DNA of 38,025 nucleotides from a virus. The position numbers and the translations under genes are program-made. Of the stretch, positions 1 through 8,702 are shown in pieces. Numbering within the stretch: the first letter of the stretch is position 1; every line of letters starts with the position of its first letter. The stretch covers positions 1-38,025 of the IMG/VR virus record IMGVR_UViG_3300030419_006576. The stretch is one strand, 5' to 3'. The notes beneath the pieces are model-generated. The model made no database searches. It saw only the letters and a program-made list of their open reading frames with translations, and was not told where the DNA came from.

Positions 1-142
1 TAAAAAGACCTCATATCACCCGAATGAAACATATGTACAAATGGGTCGCGATACGATGAGGGATGCTCCTTTGACAGTTCCTTACGGGTCGTGGAAAGAA
101 CTAGATGTGCAACCATTCTATTTCCAGCCAGGAGTATCATAA
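1..142 (+). CDS. C-terminal end of an unidentified upstream protein (partial)
   Basis: An open frame enters from the left edge (first full codon at 2) and runs without a stop to TAA at 140-142. It gives 46 residues ending in GSWKELDVQPFYFQPGVS. The stop overlaps the ATG of the next gene (TAATG), the coupling style seen elsewhere in this operon, which supports real translation. No domain can be recognised in so short a fragment. From its place just before a spike-like gene and a baseplate block it is probably another tail or baseplate protein, but that is inference from position only. Confidence 0.7.
   Translation, partial: KKTSYHPNETYVQMGRDTMRDAPLTVPYGSWKELDVQPFYFQPGVS
130..134 (+). promoter_or_regulatory. 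Shine-Dalgarno AGGAG that decides the start at 142
   Basis: AGGAG lies 7 bases before ATG 142, inside the last codons of the upstream gene. An ATG further upstream in the same frame (at 91) would add 17 residues but has no such site and would overlap the preceding gene by 52 bases. The start at 142 is therefore preferred. Confidence 0.65.
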
Positions 143-1077
143 TGTCTAATTTTTATAAGAAAGCAGTTTCAAAAGTGGGGTCAAACCCCAAAATAGAGAA
201 ATACTTACGAGGCCAAAGCGAAAGCGCAAAAGTAAATGCGCAGGGAATTGGTGGTGATGCGATATATGAGCCAGTCCCCAATTTTTTAAAAACTTCTACT
301 GAAAATGTTGTGCAAAACGAGCACAATTCATGGATTATTCTGGGCAGAGATAGAGTGGCCAGTAAGATGAGTGGGTATGGTGGGAAAGGGGATACTCAAG
401 CGGCCTCTATTGATATTGTTGTTGGAAGAATGGGCAGCGAGGCACGAGGTTTTACGCCAGATGGGGAGGAGATTTGGGTCAATCCAAATTTCAAGAAAGA
501 CGCAGCAAGAATTTATATCAGCCAAAAATCAGATATGGATAAATATTTTGATTTAGCTGATGGAGTTGTCGGTAATGCAGTAACGAAGTCTGGAATAGTG
601 CTGAAGGCAGACGGAATTAGGATAATTGGCCGCGAAGGGATTAAACTTGTAACTAAGACAGATATAAAGAATTCACAAGGCGGTGAGATAAAGAGCGTTC
701 CTGGTATTGACTTAATTGCTGGAAATGATGATTTGGATATGCAACCTTTGGCAAAGGGCACTAATTTGGTTGAGGCATTAAATATTCTTGTTGACAACAT
801 TGATAATTTAAATGGAGTTGTCGATAGTCTTTTGATGGCACAGTTTGAAATGAATGATGCTGTATCCACGCACTATCATACGTCTCCATTTTTTGCTGCA
901 CCAACCTTACCTTCCGAAACAGTGATGTCTAAAGGCATTAGGACTATGATATCACACTTGACAAAAACTAAAGCCTCTTTATTGAATAACAAAGTTAATT
1001 TAGGTTTGTTTAGAAATAATTTTCTAAATCAATCTGGTGGCAAATATATCAACAGTAGACACAATCACACTAACTGA
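142..1077 (+). CDS. Putative baseplate spike-associated virion protein
   Basis: The product is 311 residues from ATG 142. It is rich in short beta-type segments with Gly/Asp turns. Around residues 130-200 it has a run of the type KSGIVLKADGIRIIGREGIKLVT, the in-register 'hydrophobic-polar-DG' look of beta-helical or OB-fold/beta-prism spike proteins. A histidine pair H244-x-H246 (THYHTSPF) is followed by a Pro/Ser-rich segment, and the protein ends with a second H-x-H (RHNHTN). Paired histidines of this kind occur at metal-binding tips of phage spikes (gpV, PAAR proteins), and an HTHP...GP segment is common in gpV-type assembly proteins. The neighbours (very large virion protein, then gp25 and gp6 homologues) fit a baseplate hub or spike role. 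No lysozyme domain was seen. The family assignment is inference; a plain structural protein of unknown role is the alternative. Confidence 0.5.
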   Translation: MSNFYKKAVSKVGSNPKIEKYLRGQSESAKVNAQGIGGDAIYEPVPNFLKTSTENVVQNEHNSWIILGRDRVASKMSGYGGKGDTQAASIDIVVGRMGSEARGFTPDGEEIWVNPNFKKDAARIYISQKSDMDKYFDLADGVVGNAVTKSGIVLKADGIRIIGREGIKLVTKTDIKNSQGGEIKSVPGIDLIAGNDDLDMQPLAKGTNLVEALNILVDNIDNLNGVVDSLLMAQFEMNDAVSTHYHTSPFFAAPTLPSETVMSKGIRTMISHLTKTKASLLNNKVNLGLFRNNFLNQSGGKYINSRHNHTN

Positions 1078-1095
1078 TGAGCGGGAAATAATATT

Positions 1096-4000
1096 ATGGG
1101 TTATATAACAGGGGCAAATGCTAATTGGTTTCTTGCTAATTTTGAGCAGTATAATAACTTTGTAAAAGATGGAACCGATGCTGACCTGGGCACTCTCATC
1201 GGGTACAATTTCGGTCAGGCTAAATTTAAACAAGGTACTGATAATAATTTTACATTAATCGGGGTTGCTTTAGGGGAGTCGTGGGAGGGGTGGCTCGAAG
1301 CACAAGACACAAGCACTCCTTTCGACAGTAATAAGAATCCTACAACTACAGCCGCTCAACGAGCTATTATTCATGCAATTATGGGCACCTTTGCGAGTAA
1401 AGAATTTTATAATTATATGCTCTCTAAAGGTTACGTCTATACTCATGGCGGATCAGATTTCACTCTAGAGGCGCCTTTCGAGCCTCCGAGCGTTTGGGTA
1501 TCAAATGTTGCTAAATCTGTTACAGCTGATGGAATGTTCCCAATTAGCGGAGTGCCGACCAACGCAAATATTTTACCTCCAGAAAAAAATCCCCCTTATG
1601 GCACACATCAAGATCCGACTTATGAACCGCCCACCACAATAGACGAGCCACCAAAATTCTTTGTGTCGCAAGGTAATAGTAATGTTCCAGAGTGGGTTGT
1701 TGAATGGTCTTCTATCGTCCATGTGGGATCCGAGGGAATGTATGGCCTATTATACACTGCGTATAAGGCAGATATTACAATAGATGCTGATTTGTTTATT
1801 GAAAATTATTTAGTATCTAAAGGGCTTGTAAAATATCAACCTTCTGAAGCAACGGCTAAACAGGCCGACTGGGAAGCTCTTTCTGCACTGGGCGGCACCA
1901 CGGAAAGTCCCACAGAGTCAAAGTGGAAAGGGTTCTTCAATGGGCACATTTCCGAAGAAGGAAAAACTCCTCCCGTGGCATTGCCAAATACAGAAAATAT
2001 ACAAGCTCAATATCCTTACCCAGATGCGTCTCACTATGTTCTTCTGAAAGGCACTGTGGGGAAACCCCCAAAGCCAAAAACAGCTTTAGCGGTTAGAACT
2101 AGACCAACAAAATCACAAAAAGCACAGGTTGTTGGGTCACTAACTAACGGAGATGTCGTATTAGTAGAAAAAGAGTTTATAGGTGCCAGACGCCAGTGGC
2201 ACCTGATAAAAGTGGTGCAGGAGGGCCACCCTCTGGCCAGCTATAAAGGAAATTTATATGCAAGTTCTAAGTTTTTAGAAAAATTACCAAACACGCCATA
2301 TTCTTTGGATAGGGTGTATAAGTGCAAAAGACTGCCGAGAAAAGCATTTCAGCTGCCGGATTGGCCAGTACTGAAAGATAAGACTGCCTTTATTGATAGA
2401 AGAGTTTGTGATTATTGTGTGATAATTGAACCAGTTGATGAACTTACAGGTAAAAAATATACCGAGATACCGGCCCCTTGTGATGAAAATTTGGCAAAAA
2501 TAAAACTTAGAGCACTGGAGATGGGTGTTTATGAGTTATTGAAGTTTTATAATAAAAAGATGGATATTGATGCTGATGGGACCAACAATACTTTATCAAC
2601 AATCTTGGGAGCGTTTAAAGGGCCCTATGTTAAAAAGGGCGATTGGTATTTGAGCTTGCGTCCCCGATCTAAAGTGAGAGTGTTGGTTCGATTCCCGGCA
2701 AAATATTTTGATGCATTGCCGGAAAATGTGGAGGAGCTAGAAGGTGTGCCAACTGTTGGTACACCACAGCCGATACCACCTCAAACAGAAGAAGAGGCTG
2801 TGGTCGCAGACCCGGTTGTGCCGCAAATAAGGACAGTTCATTTTGTAATATCTTCTTTGTCGGACAAAATAAACGCCATTATTGATTCTATGGGGTGTTT
2901 TGCAAAAGGAATAGACGGATGGATGGGGGATATACCGGGACTTGATCTCACAAAAGAGATGAAGAGACTGGAGAGATTCCCTCTTGCATTGAAACAATTT
3001 TTAAAATTAAATGGATATACTGTTGATGAGAAGGAAGAAGACACTATAGAACTGGGTTTTGATAGTTCGTTTAAGTTACAATACGTTTTATTAAATAAGG
3101 CTGGGTTCTCTTCTCCTCTGAGGGTTGGATTTGATAAGTTTAAAAACACAGATCCGATCAATATTAGCAGAACAATGGGATATGTATTTTACCTGGATGA
3201 CCTTGCAAGAGAGGCCAAAAAATCTAAAAAAATTAATTGGGTTGATTATGTACAAAAATACACATTTCCAATTCCAGAAATCAAACCGAGTAAAATTTCA
3301 ATAGAAGGTCCCACCTCTAAGGGTGCCACAAACGAAAAAAAGATGGCTCAAAAATTAGCCGCAAAATATGACCGCATTGAAACGGTTACTCTCTCTGGGC
3401 AGAGGGAACTGGAGAAAGAAATAGATAATCCTTCTTTAAAAAAGAAGCTGGCCACAATTAGAAAAAAACAAAAGGAGTTTGTCGGTGACGAATTCATTAG
3501 GCAAATACCAGAATTGCTTGAAAAATTGGAAGATTTAACTTGCGGTGGGTCAGCTTCTTTAGATGTGTTATATTCTTCAATTTTAAATCGTGTGGATATT
3601 AAAGAACTGGCGTCTTTAGGAGCTATGGCTCAAGCAGCAAAGATGCCCTCTGGAGATGTTTCAATAACCATAGTGGAAGACGCTCTGGAAGAGATGAGTC
3701 ATAAAGATTTGGTAGAGGTGTATACCTCCTTTCCAGATTCTGTTAGGGCCGAAATAGATCTTCATATTACACAACAAGAGGCGTTTAAATCAATAGATAT
3801 TGAGCAATATTTGAAACCAGAAATTCCAATTCCATCAGAAGGGCTTCCCACGGCGGAAGTTGATGTAATATATTCGATACCCGAATTGGATGAGGCTCTG
3901 AAAGGGGCCTTGGTGGAGGTACCTGACCCACCGCAATTGATCGCGTCGGTAAAAATTGTAAAGCCCGACATAGAGAAGGAAGTAAAAAATCTCATGCCGT

Positions 4001-7000
4001 CTGCGGACGCCATACCTTCATTGGACACCCCCGACTTTACAGTTCCAAATGTACCAACTCCGCCGGTGATGGACTGTTTAAATATGCCGTCACTAAAATT
4101 ACCGAATGTCCCGACGATTACGATTCCAGAGGTTGGACTAGATCTTTTCAAAATAGCCGATACCATGTCGGATATATCTGTGAATTTACGTGTTCAAATA
4201 GAAGAAATAACATGCAGCACGTTGTATGAAATGGTTAAACTTACTTTGGAGGGGGCGTTTGAGGCCATATTCGCTAGTGATGGCGATTCCAACTTTACAG
4301 GAAAATATGGTAATAAAAACTTAAATGATATGTTTAATCAAACCAAGGGCGGCGTGGCTAGAGCATTTAAAGATTTGGATTTACCAGTGCAAACTAGTGA
4401 TATAAGTGGTGGGCCGAAGGCAGAAACAACAGTAATTTCAATGATTGATGATGTTTCTGCTGTGTTGACACCTTTAGAAATAGTTGACGTGTTGCAGGGG
4501 GCGGCAACACCAGAAACTTTGACAGTTGTGGAAAGCGTGGTGTCAGAAAATTATCCTTCGATGATGGAACAGATAAGAAAAGCATCAAATATAAAAGATG
4601 TGTTTGAACATATGGGCAATTTTGTCGATGAAAGCTTGCTCGATTCTATAAGGCGGTTGTCAAAAATCTTTCCATCAGCAATTACTGGACTTTTGTGCCA
4701 AGATGACGCACGTTCACGAGCAGAGGCCATACAGGAACATGGCAAACGATTAAGCGATGAGTGTTCTGAAGAACAGTATAAAAGGAAAAGAAAACGTAGA
4801 CGAAAAAAGTTGAAAAGACTGTTGGCGCTTACTAAAAATGCTGATAAGATTTTGAACAATGTGATGGCCCCAACGGTGAGTTCTTGCGGAGAGGCTGTTA
4901 CGGGTGTTTCTGACGACGTTAGTATAAGTGGTGTCGGGGGAATTATTCCTAAAGATCATGAATCAATCAAATACATGAATAAGAAAGTGATTAAAAACAT
5001 GTTTGAGATTCCAAACATGCATTTTAATACCGAAATTAATACGTATTTAGACTCCCTCCTCAAACAATCTTTTGAAAATCCAACCAAGTATGATGCGGAA
5101 TTTGATGGATTAAAACAGAAATTAGATTGGGATGAGGAAAAGGTAACAAAAGGTGGCCAGGGGCTGTTGGAAGGTGCTGACCAGAAAAAATATGATCAAG
5201 CCGCTGTTGATTACCAAAAATTAAGCATCAAGGTGGCGCCACAAGTAAAAAATTCACTTTTTAATCCCGATTTCTTTATCGAACAGAATGTTGAGTTTGT
5301 TAATTTTATGGGCGCACAAACATCCTTCGTCAAGGACAGCAAGCAAAGGATGAGATTGAACTACACCCAGTATACAACAGACACTGAGGCTATAAAGAAA
5401 ATTCAGGAAGCTAAGGATGATTTGGATTTGGCATTACGACGAATGAAATTCTGGCAAACGAAAGCAGACATCGCCAGCAAATCTAAAAATTCTAAAAATG
5501 GTGAAATTCCACCGTCTTTGCAAAAGAAAGTGGACAAATATGCGACAGAAGCCGAGACAGCTAATGCTACTCTAAACACGCTTAAGGAAAATTTTGGCCC
5601 TGCATCTAAGCCTTCACCGGTTGCCAAAGAAGAGAGCGTCACCACTACAATGGTTTTCAAAAACGAAGATTCACAAACAAGTGCGCCTCTTCAAAATAAA
5701 AGCAATCTGCTTTTAGACATTAATGCGGCCTCTTCTATGTTGAACATATTTGAAAATGTTGAAATTACTGGATCTGGCAAAGTTCCCCCTCTTGCTGAAA
5801 CAGACTTATATTCATTTAATTCTACAAAGGGTTCGTGGCAGGAGGGTGCGTTTGCTAATTATGCAATTCGTCGGTGGGGCGATGTGGCAAACAATGTTGA
5901 CCTGTCTTCTCTGGAAAATACAAATTCTGATACTTTTTCTTACTACTCCTTAATACATTCGCGCATATTTAACTTTATTTTGAGGAGGCTTGGTTCTGCC
6001 ATATCTAATTCTCCCCTGTTCATTAATGATAATTTAGATGATCTAAACCTCGGTGAGACAAAAAACAATCCAGATCCAAGCCTGTGCGTTCCTGCTCGCA
6101 TGTCTGGCTTGTTAGATATTGACAACATGCAAAAAATAGTCAGCGAAATATATGATGAATCGTGCGACGAGAGGGGAAAAGATTTTACAAAAATGGGACC
6201 TCTAGAGTCCTCTGGGATTCAAGGCATTACATATATTACAATAAGGTTATATGTTTTAGAAACTTTGTTAAAATCCATATTTACCTTTTCACAATTTAGC
6301 ATATCAGAGACGCGCAGCGATGAGTTATTCAGTGAATTTGTTGCACTAAGTGTAATATCAGGTCTCCAGTCCCATGGAAACGAATATTATGACGAGTTTT
6401 TGAAACAAACCAAAGTCATTACTGATCAGCGACAAAAAAAGGGTGAGTTGCTTACCAACCCCCTAGCCGAGCAAAGTGATGACCCTCTGGCGCAAGATGA
6501 GGATGGAACATTGTCGGACCCGGAGCATCCGTTTACAATTTCTGGCCTTTCGTCGCTTCGGTTTCTCATCAAAGAGCAGATTTATCTACTCTCGCTAGAG
6601 ATGGATAACCGCTTAAATCCCCCCGTAAAGGATGTTGATTCATTTTTCTTGGGCACAGGCGGCCCCGGCTTCGATGGGCTTGTGCCCACTGTTGACGTGC
6701 CTGAAACGAGGCAACATAATAGATTCGAGGAAATTGTAGATGTGGTGCAAGATCCAACATCTTTGAAGAAAGGGGCAACTCACTATTTAAAATCAGAATT
6801 TTTCTTTCTAAATGAAATTTTGAATAAAGAAAATAATTTTGATAGGGCTGGGGGCTTTATATTAGAAAAATATATTCGAATCGAAGACAAGACAGAAGTA
6901 AATAATTGGCAATCGCTAAGTGACGAAGAAAAGAATTTCATCCAGGACATTTGGTTTAACCGACCCGGCGGAGTCCATAACAAATTCCCACAGGCTTATA

Positions 7001-8241
7001 CAAAAGACGGTAAATTGGAAAATAAAGATCTTTTTGACAGTGGCCATCTAGCTGGTGTTGTCAATGTGCAATCCTTAGTGAAGTATTTAGCTTCTTTAAA
7101 AGGGGCAGGTTATGGCGACTTTAATTTGAAGAATATTGCGGAAAAATTTAAATTTGGCTTGAGACTCTCTTATGTTGCCCCAATTTCAGAAGCAAATACA
7201 CAAGAAACTGCGAAAGTAAATATTATATCTGTTGGAACACAGGGCGATATTAAACTTGGAGATGAAAAACCGCAGTCATCAGATGGTTGGGAGAAAAATA
7301 CTTCTGTTAGTAACAATTATCAACAAATATTTGACTCACTCAATCAAGGCGACAAAGATGCAATTGAAAAAGTTTCTATATCTGAAAAAGCATACTGGAT
7401 TCAGGAACACTATCAATACCTGGAGCCAACATCTCTAGAGGACACAGCCCAAGTATCTTTGGATAGGAGAGACGCTTATATATTACCACTTGTCACCCTT
7501 GAGGATGCGATGGGCTTGGATGGCCTCCCACAGTTAACTATTTCTGATGCATTAGAACTTTTACAGGAAGGTCCGCGAGAATTGGCCTTTAACGCAATGA
7601 AAGAGAAGATGATTAAAGAACCAAAATATCAATTTTTATTTAATTACATCTTTCCCCTTCCTCGTATAGTCTCTCTTATATCGCTTTTCAATGTTCTTTC
7701 AACGACAAAAAATGTGGATGGAACAGCGCACATGTTTGATATGACAAAAGATTCTTTAAAATCAATGTTTTTCAATCTCATCCCCGGAGACCCATGGTAT
7801 TCTAAACAGGATGAAAAGCTTGAGGCAAAGGGCGGGAATATGGGCATGATGCAGCAAGACAACGATAGTATGACAATGACCGGTCCCGCGAGCCAACCAT
7901 CAGTGGCAAAAATTGCTGCTAGAGCGGCATTGATATTATTAAAAGCGCAGGCACGTCAATCTGATCCACACTATTCTTTTGTTTCGAAATTAGATGACGT
8001 GGGTGCTGCGCCATTTGGTATGACGTGGGGTTCTGTTTTTCCATTTTGGCCTGTGAATTTCTGGCTTGGTTGGGGCCCCCCACTAGGTCCAATTGGCATG
8101 GCTGCCTATAGCGCCGGCTTGTTACCTGGAGAAAAAAGAAATAAGAAAAAGAGAAAAGTAATTAAGGAAGAGGCAAAGCCGTGTTCGGACACCTCGTCAA
8201 ATATACCTATTGTTCCTATTGTGCCTTTTAAATTACCGTAA
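1096..8241 (+). CDS. Giant virion protein (2381 aa) with an SH3-like domain, probably baseplate/tail
   Basis: The product is 2381 residues, far longer than most baseplate proteins. The start ATG 1096 is 18 bases after the previous stop. Visible parts: an N-terminal globular region; a Pro-rich linker at about 155-190; and an SH3b-like domain at about 328-400 (LAVRTRPT..., a VVGSLTNGDVV turn, a QWHLIKV strand, LYASSKFLEKL). SH3b domains in bacteria and phages often bind cell-wall material. There is a Pro-rich beta segment at about 970-1015 (repeated VPNVPTPP / LPNVPTITIPE). A strongly basic patch lies at 1229-1242 (KRKRKRRRKKLKR), and a Trp/Pro-rich hydrophobic stretch (PFWPVNFWLGWGPP) lies near the C-terminus, followed by KRNKKKRK. 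No peptidase or lysozyme motif was recognised. Position before the gp25/gp6 pair suggests a baseplate hub or tail-tube-end component; this is inference. That it is a single intact gene is certain from the open frame. Confidence 0.7.
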   Translation: MGYITGANANWFLANFEQYNNFVKDGTDADLGTLIGYNFGQAKFKQGTDNNFTLIGVALGESWEGWLEAQDTSTPFDSNKNPTTTAAQRAIIHAIMGTFASKEFYNYMLSKGYVYTHGGSDFTLEAPFEPPSVWVSNVAKSVTADGMFPISGVPTNANILPPEKNPPYGTHQDPTYEPPTTIDEPPKFFVSQGNSNVPEWVVEWSSIVHVGSEGMYGLLYTAYKADITIDADLFIENYLVSKGLVKYQPSEATAKQADWEALSALGGTTESPTESKWKGFFNGHISEEGKTPPVALPNTENIQAQYPYPDASHYVLLKGTVGKPPKPKTALAVRTRPTKSQKAQVVGSLTNGDVVLVEKEFIGARRQWHLIKVVQEGHPLASYKGNLYASSKFLEKLPNTPYSLDRVYKCKRLPRKAFQLPDWPVLKDKTAFIDRRVCDYCVIIEPVDELTGKKYTEIPAPCDENLAKIKLRALEMGVYELLKFYNKKMDIDADGTNNTLSTILGAFKGPYVKKGDWYLSLRPRSKVRVLVRFPAKYFDALPENVEELEGVPTVGTPQPIPPQTEEEAVVADPVVPQIRTVHFVISSLSDKINAIIDSMGCFAKGIDGWMGDIPGLDLTKEMKRLERFPLALKQFLKLNGYTVDEKEEDTIELGFDSSFKLQYVLLNKAGFSSPLRVGFDKFKNTDPINISRTMGYVFYLDDLAREAKKSKKINWVDYVQKYTFPIPEIKPSKISIEGPTSKGATNEKKMAQKLAAKYDRIETVTLSGQRELEKEIDNPSLKKKLATIRKKQKEFVGDEFIRQIPELLEKLEDLTCGGSASLDVLYSSILNRVDIKELASLGAMAQAAKMPSGDVSITIVEDALEEMSHKDLVEVYTSFPDSVRAEIDLHITQQEAFKSIDIEQYLKPEIPIPSEGLPTAEVDVIYSIPELDEALKGALVEVPDPPQLIASVKIVKPDIEKEVKNLMPSADAIPSLDTPDFTVPNVPTPPVMDCLNMPSLKLPNVPTITIPEVGLDLFKIADTMSDISVNLRVQIEEITCSTLYEMVKLTLEGAFEAIFASDGDSNFTGKYGNKNLNDMFNQTKGGVARAFKDLDLPVQTSDISGGPKAETTVISMIDDVSAVLTPLEIVDVLQGAATPETLTVVESVVSENYPSMMEQIRKASNIKDVFEHMGNFVDESLLDSIRRLSKIFPSAITGLLCQDDARSRAEAIQEHGKRLSDECSEEQYKRKRKRRRKKLKRLLALTKNADKILNNVMAPTVSSCGEAVTGVSDDVSISGVGGIIPKDHESIKYMNKKVIKNMFEIPNMHFNTEINTYLDSLLKQSFENPTKYDAEFDGLKQKLDWDEEKVTKGGQGLLEGADQKKYDQAAVDYQKLSIKVAPQVKNSLFNPDFFIEQNVEFVNFMGAQTSFVKDSKQRMRLNYTQYTTDTEAIKKIQEAKDDLDLALRRMKFWQTKADIASKSKNSKNGEIPPSLQKKVDKYATEAETANATLNTLKENFGPASKPSPVAKEESVTTTMVFKNEDSQTSAPLQNKSNLLLDINAASSMLNIFENVEITGSGKVPPLAETDLYSFNSTKGSWQEGAFANYAIRRWGDVANNVDLSSLENTNSDTFSYYSLIHSRIFNFILRRLGSAISNSPLFINDNLDDLNLGETKNNPDPSLCVPARMSGLLDIDNMQKIVSEIYDESCDERGKDFTKMGPLESSGIQGITYITIRLYVLETLLKSIFTFSQFSISETRSDELFSEFVALSVISGLQSHGNEYYDEFLKQTKVITDQRQKKGELLTNPLAEQSDDPLAQDEDGTLSDPEHPFTISGLSSLRFLIKEQIYLLSLEMDNRLNPPVKDVDSFFLGTGGPGFDGLVPTVDVPETRQHNRFEEIVDVVQDPTSLKKGATHYLKSEFFFLNEILNKENNFDRAGGFILEKYIRIEDKTEVNNWQSLSDEEKNFIQDIWFNRPGGVHNKFPQAYTKDGKLENKDLFDSGHLAGVVNVQSLVKYLASLKGAGYGDFNLKNIAEKFKFGLRLSYVAPISEANTQETAKVNIISVGTQGDIKLGDEKPQSSDGWEKNTSVSNNYQQIFDSLNQGDKDAIEKVSISEKAYWIQEHYQYLEPTSLEDTAQVSLDRRDAYILPLVTLEDAMGLDGLPQLTISDALELLQEGPRELAFNAMKEKMIKEPKYQFLFNYIFPLPRIVSLISLFNVLSTTKNVDGTAHMFDMTKDSLKSMFFNLIPGDPWYSKQDEKLEAKGGNMGMMQQDNDSMTMTGPASQPSVAKIAARAALILLKAQARQSDPHYSFVSKLDDVGAAPFGMTWGSVFPFWPVNFWLGWGPPLGPIGMAAYSAGLLPGEKRNKKKRKVIKEEAKPCSDTSSNIPIVPIVPFKLP
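4780..4821 (+). other. Basic patch in the 2381-aa protein
   Basis: Fourteen codons encode residues 1229-1242, almost all Lys or Arg (KRKRKRRRKKLKR). The patch sits between an acidic, Cys-containing helix and a predicted coil. It could bind nucleic acid, membrane phosphates or an acidic partner; the sequence does not decide. Confidence 0.6.
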
Positions 8242-8276
8242 GCAACCTATTTACCTTAGTATAGGAGAGAAATAGA

Positions 8277-8684
8277 ATGGCCGGAATTTCACCAAAACTA
8301 CCAGTTGTCCCAGATGAAAATGATGGCTTTAAACTAACCAAGACTTATAGAGAGGTGGTGGTGCAGAATTTTATGAATGTGATGCTAACCTCCCCAGGCG
8401 AAAGGGTAATGGATCCAGAATTTGGAGTTGGTTTGCGCAAGTACTTGTTTGAACCAAACGAGTCAAATACGTATTCTGAAATTGAGGCAAGAATACACAG
8501 TCAAACTAAAAAATATTTGCCATTTGTTCAAATTTTAAATGTGGAATTTACAGATCCCATTCAAGCCAGTCAAAGCATATTAGATGGGGGAAATTATATG
8601 GGTGTACGAGTAACTTTTAAAATAATTCCGCTTGGTGTGGTTGAAACTTTGAGCTTGCCAATTTGCCATAAACAGTCTATTTAA
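8277..8684 (+). CDS. gp25: Baseplate wedge protein, GPW/gp25 family
   Basis: The product is 135 residues, the usual size for T4 gp25-like proteins. It shows the family's core: helix with VVVQNFMNVMLTSPGERVMDPEFGVGLRKYLFEP (the TSPGER...PEFG turn at 38-50 and the E59-P60 pair that corresponds to the EPR-type motif), then a short helix (SEIEARIHSQTKKYLPFVQI) and C-terminal strands. Members form the inner wedge of contractile baseplates and help start sheath polymerisation. A good Shine-Dalgarno (AGGAG) precedes ATG 8277, and the gp6-like gene follows after 18 bases, as in many contractile injection systems. The family call is strong; the specific symbol rests on analogy with T4. Confidence 0.88.
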   Translation: MAGISPKLPVVPDENDGFKLTKTYREVVVQNFMNVMLTSPGERVMDPEFGVGLRKYLFEPNESNTYSEIEARIHSQTKKYLPFVQILNVEFTDPIQASQSILDGGNYMGVRVTFKIIPLGVVETLSLPICHKQSI

Positions 8685-8702
8685 ACTAAAGGGAAATATA
8701 AT

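Noticed and set aside
91-141. Upstream ATG extending the 311-residue protein by 17 residues
   Set aside because: It overlaps the preceding gene by 52 bases and lacks a Shine-Dalgarno, whereas ATG 142 has AGGAG at good spacing and the TAATG coupling seen elsewhere.
2688-2704. tRNA-like T-loop sequence ggttcgattcc
   Set aside because: The flanks do not form the 5-pair T stem, and no acceptor or anticodon arm can be built upstream. It is coding sequence of the 2381-residue protein.
3762-4166. 134-codon minus-strand frame
   Set aside because: It is a shadow of the 2381-residue gene, without its own start signals or any recognisable domain.
8244-8263. Short inverted repeat cctat...atagg before the gp25-like gene
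   Set aside because: The stem is only 5 pairs and there is no T-run; too weak to call a terminator or operator.
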